Shown here piece after piece: positions 24,078 through 29,855 of a DNA stretch of 29,855 nt. How positions within the stretch are numbered: position 1 is the first letter of the stretch; every line of letters begins with the position of its first letter. A program made the position numbers and the translations under genes. The notes under the pieces are model-generated. The model saw only the letters and a list, made by a program, of their open reading frames with translations, made no database searches and was not told where the DNA came from. The stretch spans positions 1 through 29,855 of the forward strand of contig JAZKEN010000068.1 in NCBI GenBank assembly GCA_040387035.1, written 5' to 3'. Source of the DNA: Methylotenera_A sp040387035 (GTDB lineage: Bacteria; Pseudomonadota; Gammaproteobacteria; Burkholderiales; Methylophilaceae).

Positions 24078-24908
24078 CTAGTGGCCAGCGCTGGCACGGC
24101 GGCTGACCCACCATTGCAAACCGTTAATCGCAAACAGCAGCAAAAATGAAATCACCAGCATCACCACCGCAACCGCGGTTGCACTTGCGTATTCGTATTG
24201 CTCCAATTTGGTAATAATAATCAGCGGAGTGATTTCTGATACAAATGGCACGTTGCCGGCAATAAAAATCACAGAGCCGTATTCACCGATGGCCCTGGCA
24301 AACGCCAAAGCAAAGCCGGTTAACAATGCCGGCCAAATGGCGGGGAAGATGATTTTTGAGAAGGTCTGCCAGCGATTGGCACCCAGGCTGGCTGCGGCTT
24401 CTTCCGTTTCCGCCTCCAAATCTTCCAGCACAGGTTGCACGGTACGCACCACAAAGGGCAGGCCAATAAAAGTCAGCGCAACAATCACGCCGATGGGCGT
24501 AAAGGCCACTTTAATGCCATGCGGTTCCAGCCATTGGCCAATCCAGCCATTGCCTGCGTATACGGCGGTTAAAGCAATGCCCGCCACTGCGGTTGGCAGC
24601 GCAAAAGGCAGGTCTACCAGCGCATCAATGATTTTTTTGCCCGGAAATGTGTAGCGCACCAATACCCAGGCGGTTAACAGGCCAAACACCGCATTAATCA
24701 ACGCACCCAGCAATGAGGCACCAAAAGTTAATTGATAGGAAGCCATTACCCTGGGCGCGGTGACCACCTCCCAGAACTCACTAAAGCTTAATTCAGTGGT
24801 TTTGATAAATGCCGCTGAAAGTGGAATCAGCACAATCAGGCTTAGATAAAATATGGTAAATCCCAGCGATAGATTAAAGCCGGGAAGTATGTTTTTTTGT
24901 TTTGCCAT
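24078..24908 (-). CDS. cysT: Sulfate ABC transporter permease CysT (CysU)
   Basis: 276 residues, six membrane segments. The EAA loop reads EDLEAETEEAAASLGANRWQ then TFSKIIFPAIWPALLTG. FARAIGEYGSVIFIAGNVPF and VSEITPLIIITKLEQYEYAS are classical CysT sequences. Its partner is CysW, 46 bases downstream in the operon. The ribosome site is weak. It lies 49 bases after the EAL gene. Confidence 0.94.
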   Translation of the reverse strand: MAKQKNILPGFNLSLGFTIFYLSLIVLIPLSAAFIKTTELSFSEFWEVVTAPRVMASYQLTFGASLLGALINAVFGLLTAWVLVRYTFPGKKIIDALVDLPFALPTAVAGIALTAVYAGNGWIGQWLEPHGIKVAFTPIGVIVALTFIGLPFVVRTVQPVLEDLEAETEEAAASLGANRWQTFSKIIFPAIWPALLTGFALAFARAIGEYGSVIFIAGNVPFVSEITPLIIITKLEQYEYASATAVAVVMLVISFLLLFAINGLQWWVSRRASAGH

Positions 24909-24957
24909 TTGAAAAATAACCTATTAAATTTTAGCTAGCGAACAAGCTTGCCGCTGC

Positions 24958-25833
24958 CTAGGCGGCAACAAGCTTATTGGCTGAGGATTTGAATAAATCC
25001 GTCTTTTGTAACTCTTTTGCCGCAACCGCTTTGCCCAGGAAATTACCCTGCAACAAAGTTACGCCGCTTTCAATCGCAATATTCAATTGCGATTGCGTTT
25101 CAACACCGGTCACCACGGTGCGCGCACCCAACTCTTTTATACCATTAATCAAGCTCGGCAGTATTTTATACAAATGGTCATTGCTTTCTGCTTGTTGAAT
25201 CAGGTTGCTATCCAACTTAACAAAATCCGGCGCCAATTTCCATAAGCGGTCAATGTGCGAATGCGTATTGCCAAAATGCTCTAGCGCAATGCGATAGCCA
25301 CGATCACGGTAATTATTGATGGCTTCAATCAACTGTTTATCTTGCGCCACCAGGCCTTCATCGATCTGGATCACCACGCGTTCAGTAGGCACTGAGTTGG
25401 CATGCAAGATACGCTCAAATACTTTACCATGTGCACTTACGGAAATTAACAGGTTGGGATGCACCGCCAGAAACAGCAGGCCATTTTCCGCAAAGATTTG
25501 CCTGAAGTTCAGCACATGCAATGCACGGCTTACACGGTCGAATTGGACGAGTTTGCCAGATTGCTCCGCATAGCTGTAAGCAAATTCTGAAGTGCTGGGC
25601 AATTCGCCGCCTAATGATGGACGTAACAAAGCCTCATGACCAAATAAGTCACCCGCCACACTGTCATAAATCGGCTGGAAAGCGCTGTTTAGCTGCACGC
25701 CTAAAAATGTGCTGTTAAATTCACCGGTTGACTGTTCGGCCAGGCCATACTCATCCAGTTCCAGAAATAGTGATTCTTTCAGTTGTAATCTAAGCTGCTC
25801 TACATGTGCCGCCGCAATTTTTATGTCTGCCAT
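24958..25833 (-). CDS. Degenerate EAL-domain protein inside the sulfate-uptake operon
   Basis: 291 residues, soluble, no signal peptide. An EAL fold is recognisable: FQPIYDSVAGDLFGHEALLR with E67-A68-L69, LALEHFG-like RIALEHFGNTHSHIDRLWKL, DFVKLD and TVVTGVETQSQL. However several metal ligands expected in active phosphodiesterases are changed: the Asn of N-L-S-P is replaced (VHPN, about 124-127), the Glu of E-[IL]-T-E is Gln156, D-D-F-G is EHFG (185-188), and the Glu of E-G-V-E is Thr242. It is therefore probably not an active c-di-GMP phosphodiesterase but a binding or protein-interaction module. AAGGA precedes the ATG. It sits between sbp and cysT with gaps of 25 and 49 bases, so it is cotranscribed. 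Its role in sulfate uptake is unknown. Confidence 0.85.
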   Translation of the reverse strand: MADIKIAAAHVEQLRLQLKESLFLELDEYGLAEQSTGEFNSTFLGVQLNSAFQPIYDSVAGDLFGHEALLRPSLGGELPSTSEFAYSYAEQSGKLVQFDRVSRALHVLNFRQIFAENGLLFLAVHPNLLISVSAHGKVFERILHANSVPTERVVIQIDEGLVAQDKQLIEAINNYRDRGYRIALEHFGNTHSHIDRLWKLAPDFVKLDSNLIQQAESNDHLYKILPSLINGIKELGARTVVTGVETQSQLNIAIESGVTLLQGNFLGKAVAAKELQKTDLFKSSANKLVAA

Positions 25834-25858
25834 TTTTTATCCTTTTTGTTATTCATTA

Positions 25859-26857
25859 TTATTTGCTGTAAATCGAATCAAAACTACCACCATCGGCAAA
25901 ATGGGTTTTCTGCGCTTTGGTCCAGCCACCAAAAACTTGGTCCACGCTGAATAGATCAATCGCTTTGAAATCCGCCTTATGTTTTGCCGCCACTGACGCT
26001 AGGCTTGGCCTGATATAATGCTTGGCAGCGATTTCCTGCCCGGTTTCAGAGTAGTGAAAATCTGCATAGGCTTGTGCCAAGTCGCGCGTTTTATGTTTAT
26101 CCACGTATTTGTCTACTACGGCAATCGGGTTTTCAGCCAAGATGCTGGTCGTTGGGTAAACCACATCAAATTTGTTACCTAATTCTTTATTGATCAAATT
26201 CACTTCATTTTCAAACGTCAGCAACACATCGCCAATCTCCCGCTGGGCAAAGGTGGTGGTTGCGCCACGGCCGCCGGTATCTAAAACCGGCACGTTTTTA
26301 AACAGTTTTTTTACAAAATCTTTCGCTTGTGCATCGTTGCCGCCTTTTTTAAGCACATAACCCCATGCGGCTAAATAGCTGTATTTGCCATTGCCGGAAG
26401 TTTTGGGGTTTGGAATCACCGCCGCAATGCCTGGCTTCACTAGATCATCCCAATCGGTAATGCGCTTCGGGTTGCCTTGACGCACCAAAAATACGATTGT
26501 CGATGATGTTGGTGAACTTGCATTTGGCAAACGTTTTTGCCAGTCTTTAGGAATCAACTTGGCGCGTTCATACAATATATCAATGTCAGGCGCTTGGTTC
26601 ATGCTGATAAAATCCGCTTCAAGGCCATCGGTAACAGAGCGCGCCTGTTTGCTCGATCCGCCATGAGACTGATTGATGATGGCAGTTTCACCCGTCTTTT
26701 GTTTCCAGAACTTGATAAACGCCGGATTAAAATCCTTATAGAACTCGCGCGTGACGTCGTAAGAAACATTGAGCAAACTCGTGTCAGCATAAACGTTGGT
26801 GGATAACAATAGGCCCGCCGAAATGATCGCGCTTATTCGTTTTATTTTGTTAAACAT
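25859..26857 (-). CDS. sbp: Periplasmic sulfate-binding protein
   Basis: 332 residues. The signal peptide MFNKIKRISAIISAGLLLST then NVYADT predicts cleavage after Ala24. The mature protein begins LLNVSYDVTREFYKDFNPAF and contains NQSHGGSSKQARSVTDGLEA, VFLVRQGNPKRITDWDDLVK, PNPKTSGNGKYSYLAAWGY and GRGATTTFAQREIGDVLLTF, all hallmark segments of Sbp/CysP proteins, including the Ser/Gly residues that hold sulfate through backbone NH groups. It delivers sulfate (or thiosulfate) to CysTWA. As first gene it probably carries the operon promoter, divergent from the serine acetyltransferase unit. Confidence 0.94.
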   Translation of the reverse strand: MFNKIKRISAIISAGLLLSTNVYADTSLLNVSYDVTREFYKDFNPAFIKFWKQKTGETAIINQSHGGSSKQARSVTDGLEADFISMNQAPDIDILYERAKLIPKDWQKRLPNASSPTSSTIVFLVRQGNPKRITDWDDLVKPGIAAVIPNPKTSGNGKYSYLAAWGYVLKKGGNDAQAKDFVKKLFKNVPVLDTGGRGATTTFAQREIGDVLLTFENEVNLINKELGNKFDVVYPTTSILAENPIAVVDKYVDKHKTRDLAQAYADFHYSETGQEIAAKHYIRPSLASVAAKHKADFKAIDLFSVDQVFGGWTKAQKTHFADGGSFDSIYSK

Positions 26858-26992
26858 GGGGCTCGCCTTTGTTCTTAATATGAGAATACGAGCACTTTAC
26901 GCAATCTCTTAAATAATGTAAAAGAATAATAAATGATATGTTTATACCTAAAAGTAATATAAAAAAACTGTTCAAATAGGCAATTAAATTGC

Positions 26993-27020
26993 TTGCAGCG
27001 AAATTTTTATCTGGTATATT
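26993..27020 (+). promoter_or_regulatory. Putative sigma-70 promoter for the epsC leader
   Basis: TTGCAG (26993-26998) and TATATT (27015-27020) are separated by 16 bases, giving a transcript start near 27027 and a leader of about 215 bases before the acetyltransferase ATG. It lies in the 383-base region divergent from sbp. No experimental support; motif match only. Confidence 0.4.
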
Positions 27021-27075
27021 TAAGCCATTATTAATTTGAAAAAGCGGCAACAAGCTTAAGTAAAAAACAGAATCC

Positions 27076-27165
27076 ACAGCATAAAGCTGTTAAAAATTAT
27101 AGTGTTAGCTAGTGCTGACCGGACAACCGGAAGCCAGTGAGTCGAATAGACCACTGGCTTTTTTT
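27076..27165 (+). promoter_or_regulatory. Leader with stacked hairpins and terminator: candidate attenuator upstream of the acetyltransferase-encapsulin operon
   Basis: Three hairpins in a row: ACAGC/GCTGT (27076-27090), CCGG-ACAA-CCGG (27119-27130) and a strong terminator, AAGCCAGTG (27131-27139) pairing with CACTGGCTT (27152-27160) and followed by T to 27165. No gene ends just upstream on this strand, so the terminator must stop a leader transcript or a small RNA. AGCTAGTG (27107-27114) can alternatively pair with CACTGGCT (27152-27159), competing for the terminator's 3' arm. I cannot match it to a known riboswitch class. Confidence 0.5.
27131..27165 (+). terminator. Rho-independent terminator before the serine acetyltransferase gene
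   Basis: A nine-base perfect stem (AAGCCAGTG / CACTGGCTT) with a 12-base loop followed by seven T (27159-27165), 76 bases before the ATG at 27241. The T run exists only on the plus strand, so it acts on rightward transcripts. Confidence 0.85.
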
Positions 27166-27240
27166 GCTTTTTACGATTGAAAACTTGTGTCCCGCTACCC
27201 TGTTTTTTTAATCACAGTGAGTTGAGAAAATTAAACATTC

Positions 27241-28257
27241 ATGAAAAAAACTCAGCATGACCATGCATTGCATTCTGCAGACAGTAACGATTTAGGCATC
27301 AATGAAATCGTCACTGCTTTGCGCGATTTAAGATTGTCTTCGCTTGAACATAGAAAACGCCGCGATAAACCGCCAAAGCTGCCATCGCGCAAAGTGCTGC
27401 AATCCATCGTAGAAGGTTTGGGGGCTGCCCTGTTTCCAAATCGTTTAGGTCTGCCGGATTTAAAAGATGAAGGTATCGATTACTTTGTAGGGCATACCCT
27501 GGATGTTGTGCTGCGTGATTTGGTGACCCAGGTAAAGTTAGAACTTAATTTTGCAGCGGATACGCTGAGTCAGTCGGAAGCTAATGAATCCGCAAGCACC
27601 GCAACCCCCACTGAAATCGTGCGCGAGTTCGTCAAAGTGCTGCCTGCTATACGTTTGCTGCTGGATACTGATATCAAGGCGGCGTTTGAAGGTGACCCGG
27701 CAGCGCGAAGCGTGGATGAGGTGCTGGTTTGCTACCCGGGTATTTTGGCGATTATTCATTACCGGCTTGCGCATGTGTTGCACCAGCTGGGATTGCCGCT
27801 GATCGCACGCATGATTTCCGAAATCGCACACTCTGCGACTGGCATTGATATTCATCCTGGCGCACAGATAGGTGAAAGCTTCTTTATTGATCACGGCACT
27901 GGCGTTGTGATTGGTGAGACGACCATTATCGGCAAGCATGTGCGCATCTACCAAGCGGTGACGCTGGGCGCTAAACGCTTTCCCACCGATGAAGATGGCA
28001 ATTTGATCAAAGGCCACGCTAGGCATCCGATTGTAGAGGACGACGTCGTGGTTTACGCGGGAGCGACGGTATTGGGCCGCATCACGATTGGCCAGGGTTC
28101 ATCGATTGGCGGCAATGTATGGCTCACCCGCAGTGTTCCGGCCAATAGCAATATTACCCAGGCACAAACGTTGGCAAGTCCACTCAGTACGGCAGCATCA
28201 GCCAATACCAGCAAAACGATTCCAATCCACACAGCAAAAATTACACAAACACACTAG
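27241..28257 (+). CDS. epsC: Serine O-acetyltransferase
   Basis: 338 residues. The catalytic left-handed beta-helix spans about residues 195-300: TGIDIHPGAQIGESFFIDHG then TGVVIGETTIIGKHVRIYQA (catalytic His/Asp of the DHGTGVVIGE box at about 217-226), VTLGAKRFPTDEDG and the hexapeptide repeats up to SIGGNVWLTRSVP. It makes O-acetylserine, the carbon acceptor for cysteine synthesis. It is longer than usual: a basic N-terminal extension (KRRDKPPKLPSRK) and a Ser/Thr-rich, probably disordered tail of about 40 residues that lacks the usual short C-terminus. It is first of the encapsulin operon, 78 bases before the shell gene; such acetyltransferases are common partners of family 2A encapsulins. 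The symbol follows the long non-CysE type and is tentative. Confidence 0.9.
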   Translation: MKKTQHDHALHSADSNDLGINEIVTALRDLRLSSLEHRKRRDKPPKLPSRKVLQSIVEGLGAALFPNRLGLPDLKDEGIDYFVGHTLDVVLRDLVTQVKLELNFAADTLSQSEANESASTATPTEIVREFVKVLPAIRLLLDTDIKAAFEGDPAARSVDEVLVCYPGILAIIHYRLAHVLHQLGLPLIARMISEIAHSATGIDIHPGAQIGESFFIDHGTGVVIGETTIIGKHVRIYQAVTLGAKRFPTDEDGNLIKGHARHPIVEDDVVVYAGATVLGRITIGQGSSIGGNVWLTRSVPANSNITQAQTLASPLSTAASANTSKTIPIHTAKITQTH

Positions 28258-28335
28258 CTTTTACTAACAAAAATTAACCTCATTAGCAAAACTAGATTTC
28301 GCAAACACATTAGCCAATATTACTAGGAGATTTAA

Positions 28336-29250
28336 ATGGCAGAGCAACAAATTCAAACCGCATTAGGCGACGTAGCCGCAAGGACGCTTGCCAATGCAAC
28401 TAAAACGGTACCGATGCTTAGTACCATTTCACCGCGCTGGCTGGTGCACCTGTTGCACTGGTTGCCGGTAGAAGCTGGTATTTACCGCGTTAATAAAGCA
28501 AAAGATCCTAATGCGATTGAGGTTGATTGCTCTGCTAAGGATGAGCGTGAATTACCGGCAACTTTCGTAGACTACGAAGAGTGGGGCCGTGAGTATGTAC
28601 TGAATGCGGTGAATACTGTGGTGGATGTGCATACGCGCGTATCCGACCTGTACAGCAGCCCGCACAACCAGATCAAAGAACAATTGCGCCTGACCATCGA
28701 AGTGGTTAAAGAGCGTCAAGAAAGTGAACTGATCAATAATGCTGAGTACGGCTTATTGCATAATGTTGCCGCCTCTCAAAAAGTAAAATCACGCACTGGT
28801 TCACCAACACCGGATGACTTTGATGAATTGTTATCAAAAGTATGGAAAGAACCGGCGTTTTTCCTGGCACATCCACAAGCGATTGCTGCATTTGGTCGTG
28901 AGTGCACACGCCGTGGCGTGCCACCACCAACTGTAGCATTATTCGGCTCACAATTTATTACATGGCGCGGCGTGCCGATCATCCCTTGCGATAAACTAAA
29001 AGTGACAAAAGGCAAAACCAATATCTTGCTATTACGCACAGGTGAAAGCCGCCAGGGCGTGGTTGGTTTGTATCAACCAAACTTGCCGGGCCAACAAAGC
29101 ATGGGCCTATCTGTACGCTTTATGGGCATCAACCATAAGGCGATTGCCTCTTACCTGGTTTCACTGTATTGCTCATTAGCCGTATTAACAGAAGATGCGA
29201 TTGCCGTATTGGAAAACGTTGAAGTAGGCAACTACTATGACTACAAATAG
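28336..29250 (+). CDS. srpI: Family 2A encapsulin shell protein (SrpI type)
   Basis: 304 residues. The sequence is recognisably that of the family 2A nanocompartment shell, HK97 phage capsid fold: LGDVAARTLANATKTVPMLS at the N-terminus, SPRWLVHLLHWLPVEAGIYR, FVDYEEWGREYVLNAVNTVV, DVHTRVSDLYSSPHNQIKEQ (E-loop side), RQESELINNAEYGLLHNVAA, PDDFDELLSKVWKEPAFFLA, FGRECTRRGVPPPTVALFGS and SVRFMGINHKAIASYLVSLY at the C-terminus. Synechococcus SrpI, the model of this family, assembles an icosahedral shell loaded with a cysteine desulfurase and is induced by sulfur starvation. AGGAG precedes the ATG by 6 bases. The next gene overlaps its end by 14 bases. It is full length with no phage genes nearby. 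Confidence 0.95.
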   Translation: MAEQQIQTALGDVAARTLANATKTVPMLSTISPRWLVHLLHWLPVEAGIYRVNKAKDPNAIEVDCSAKDERELPATFVDYEEWGREYVLNAVNTVVDVHTRVSDLYSSPHNQIKEQLRLTIEVVKERQESELINNAEYGLLHNVAASQKVKSRTGSPTPDDFDELLSKVWKEPAFFLAHPQAIAAFGRECTRRGVPPPTVALFGSQFITWRGVPIIPCDKLKVTKGKTNILLLRTGESRQGVVGLYQPNLPGQQSMGLSVRFMGINHKAIASYLVSLYCSLAVLTEDAIAVLENVEVGNYYDYK

Positions 29251-29855
29251 TTTAAATTTGGCCAGCGTGCATGATTTGTCGTCTTTTGAACCGGAGGCAA
29301 TCCTGGCTTCTTTGCCAGGCGAGCACCCGCGCATGGCGGCTGGCTTAGCCATCGGCCGTACTGCCAGTCAGACTGGGCATCTAGATGTGGCTGAGCTATC
29401 ACGTATTGCCAGTGAGTTATACGCAGAAGGCTTTCCGGCAGGTGCTTTTGGTAAAAGCGCAACTGAGATTCCATCAACAGCCTCCTTGTCTGATGCGCGC
29501 GAGCCAGCGGCGCAGGGCGGCCAATCCAGTGTACCGGATTTGTCCTCTTATTTGCCGTCACTAGCCAGCGCAGCTAATACCAAAAGCCTGGATGATTTAA
29601 GCGCTGCCCATTTGCAATATGCCGCTAACTTTGAAAATCAGTTTGAGATTGGCCAGTTGTTGGGTGGAGTTGATATTCCACAACAGGCGCAGCTAAACGC
29701 ATTGCTGGCGGATACCGGTGTTAATTCGGCTGCTACAGGGCAACCAATATCGCCACCAAATTTTGCACAAGCAAATGCAGCTCAGCCAGATTTTACTAAG
29801 TCAGGCTCTGGCTATTATTTCTTGCAGGATTTGCCCGGTGCTTCACAAAATACGC
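29237..29855 (+). CDS. Encapsulin cargo, N-terminal loading region of a presumed cysteine desulfurase (partial)
   Basis: A frame opens at ATG 29237, 14 bases inside the encapsulin gene (+1 frame), and stays open for 206 codons to the window edge. The visible part is an Ala/Ser/Gln/Pro-rich, low-complexity sequence with no cofactor site, as expected for the long disordered domain that directs family 2A desulfurases into the shell. Ordered-looking islands are VAELSRIASELYAEGFPAG (about 51-69), LDDLSAAHLQYAANFENQFE (118-137) and SGSGYYFLQDLPG (189-201), the last probably leading into the catalytic domain. The PLP-dependent SufS-like domain and its Lys and Cys lie beyond base 29855, so the enzyme identity is inferred from operon context. 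The overlap suggests translational coupling of shell and cargo. Confidence 0.82.
   Translation, partial: MTTNSLNLASVHDLSSFEPEAILASLPGEHPRMAAGLAIGRTASQTGHLDVAELSRIASELYAEGFPAGAFGKSATEIPSTASLSDAREPAAQGGQSSVPDLSSYLPSLASAANTKSLDDLSAAHLQYAANFENQFEIGQLLGGVDIPQQAQLNALLADTGVNSAATGQPISPPNFAQANAAQPDFTKSGSGYYFLQDLPGASQNT

Noticed and set aside
27076..27165. Known riboswitch classes (SAM, TPP, cobalamin, glycine) upstream of epsC.
   Set aside because: None of their conserved core motifs is visible; only hairpins and a terminator can be supported.
27538..28026. A 162-residue minus-strand frame.
   Set aside because: Antisense to the serine acetyltransferase catalytic domain; sequence has no family features.
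28336..29250. Possible remnant prophage because of the HK97-type capsid fold.
   Set aside because: No portal, terminase, protease or tail genes; sequence and operon context match family 2A encapsulins.

Overview
The window looks like a chromosomal stretch of a betaproteobacterium with a moderately AT-rich genome. Protein style and gene content (CsbD/BON stress genes, DUF2177, DUF3309, a VPxPA-type C-terminal sorting signal, a ClsB/YbhP pair, cys transport genes and a family 2A encapsulin operon) suggest Methylophilaceae or a near relative. That placement is inference from style; no marker gene is present to prove it.

Layout. 1-155: C-terminus of a LysR-type regulator. 209-1252: a poxvirus-like topoisomerase IB. 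About 1.3-12.5 kb: an envelope and general-stress neighbourhood with two CsbD-like proteins, an exported protein with a sorting tail, two paralogous small proteins, two phospholipase D/cardiolipin-synthase-like proteins, a BON lipoprotein, a small membrane protein, a 51-residue zinc-ribbon-like protein, a collagen-like lipoprotein, a DUF3309 micro-membrane protein, a sorbosone-dehydrogenase-like lipoprotein, a DUF2177 membrane protein and a YbhP-like phosphatase/nuclease. This neighbourhood ends at a Crp/Fnr-family regulator (12649-13389). A palindrome, GTACG-N4-CGTAC (extended form TCTGTACG-N4-CGTACAGA), recurs in the intergenic regions of this block and in front of the regulator itself, but I did not find it in full form elsewhere. 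I read this as a local, autoregulated stress regulon.

13.4-22 kb: mostly housekeeping. galE, two small hypotheticals, a MOSC protein, a DnaQ-GIY-YIG nuclease fusion, recQ, and a membrane PAS-PAS-GGDEF-EAL protein.

22-29.855 kb: a sulfur island made of two divergent transcription units. Leftward runs sbp - degenerate EAL protein - cysT - cysW - cysA (sulfate uptake). Rightward runs a leader with a strong terminator-like hairpin, then a serine O-acetyltransferase, a family 2A encapsulin (SrpI type) and the start of a gene with a long low-complexity N-terminal region that overlaps the encapsulin gene by 14 bases. From family 2A operons this last gene is expected to be the encapsulated cysteine desulfurase; the window ends before its catalytic domain. 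Together these genes would take up sulfate, make the O-acetylserine acceptor for cysteine synthesis, and handle cysteine sulfur inside a protein nanocompartment. No tRNA, rRNA, CRISPR array or insertion sequence was seen.
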